DNA of 64,000 nt, taken from the NCBI GenBank assembly GCA_964247055.1, contig OZ176052.1, positions 10,230,001-10,294,000 of the forward strand, given 5' to 3'. The notes beneath the pieces were generated by a model, which made no database searches, was not told where the DNA came from, and saw only the letters and a program-made list of their open reading frames with translations. Below are positions 63,855-64,000 of the stretch, one piece after another. How positions within the stretch are numbered: position 1 is the stretch's first letter; every line of letters begins with the position of its first letter. The DNA comes from Paragordius varius. Lineage: Eukaryota; Nematomorpha. The position numbers and the translations under genes were made by a program.

Positions 63855-64000
63855 ATGATTGAAAAGATAAAACTCTTTGAGGAAATTTTTAACCAAGATG
63901 TAATAGACAGAAATATTTTAAACAGTCTATGTTTTTCTGGTATAGCAATTTTTATTTTAAGGAATACCTGATAAGACTAATTTTAGACCATTTTGTTGGA
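63855..64000 (+). CDS. TBC1D13: TBC1D13-like RabGAP, first exons (runs off the window)
   Basis: Start of a TBC-domain GTPase-activating protein for Rab proteins (TBC1D13 acts on Rab35 in vertebrates). Exon 1 is 63855-63939. A 22-bp phase-1 intron (63940-63961) follows, then exon 2 from 63962 to the edge. The translation begins MIEKIKLFEEIFNQDVIDRN, then NSLCFSGIPDKTNFRPFCW. The block LCFSGIP...FCW aligns with the opening of TBC1D13 (LSFSGIPCEGGLRCLCW), including the helix before it. Without removal of the intron the frame is lost. The catalytic Arg and Gln finger motifs lie beyond the window, so activity cannot be judged. Confidence 0.8.

Noticed and set aside
1-64000. CRISPR arrays, bacterial operons, tRNA or rRNA genes
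   Set aside because: No regularly spaced direct repeats, no bacterial gene layout, and no sequence with convincing tRNA boxes or rRNA cores was seen by eye; a covariance-model search could still find a tRNA I missed.

Overview
This is animal nuclear DNA. It is strongly AT-rich, and its genes are split by GT-AG introns. They include unmistakable metazoan polarity and signalling genes: a Stardust/PALS1 MAGUK, a MAP4K3-class kinase and a myostatin/GDF11-class TGF-beta ligand. Introns fall into two size classes. Housekeeping genes carry introns of only 22-32 bp (TBC1D13-, FAM32A-, ZNRD2- and DDX27-like genes), while the signalling genes carry introns of about 75 bp to 2.8 kb. Introns of about 22-30 bp are a published peculiarity of dicyemid mesozoans, so a dicyemid or another simplified lophotrochozoan is my best guess. 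This is an inference; no marker gene here fixes the species.

Layout. 0.2-10.5 kb (+): 3' part of a MAP4K3/5-like kinase (kinase domain mostly off the left edge, linker, complete CNH domain). 11.6-24.0 kb (+): Stardust/PALS1 (L27-L27-PDZ-SH3-HOOK-GUK), preceded in phase by an extra PDZ and followed by a possible alternative last exon. 24.9-25.8 kb: LINE fragment split by a palindromic-ended MITE. 26.7-31.9 kb (-): DDX27/Drs1 RNA helicase. 32.1-34.4 kb: repeats. 34.7-35.1 kb (+): FAM32A-like. 36.3-42.7 kb: repeat-rich, with two large Helitron-like insertions. 43.8-49.4 kb: weakly recognised exons (FN3-like, a transmembrane ORF, an orphan gene) and a ZNRD2-like gene that converges on the orphan gene with 5 bp between stop codons. 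53.1-56.1 kb (-): GDF8/11-class ligand. 56-63.8 kb: repeats including a piggyBac-type MITE. 63.86 kb to the end (+): start of a TBC1D13-like RabGAP.

The genes are not an operon or a functional cluster; they are independent loci on both strands. The repeat complement is rich: Helitron-like elements, hAT-type and piggyBac-type MITEs, a mariner-like MITE family with minisatellite-like ends, and a 1.2-2.1 kb long-inverted-repeat family. Translations were done by eye, and exon joins were checked by reading phase. Homologies rest on recognised family motifs, not on a database search.
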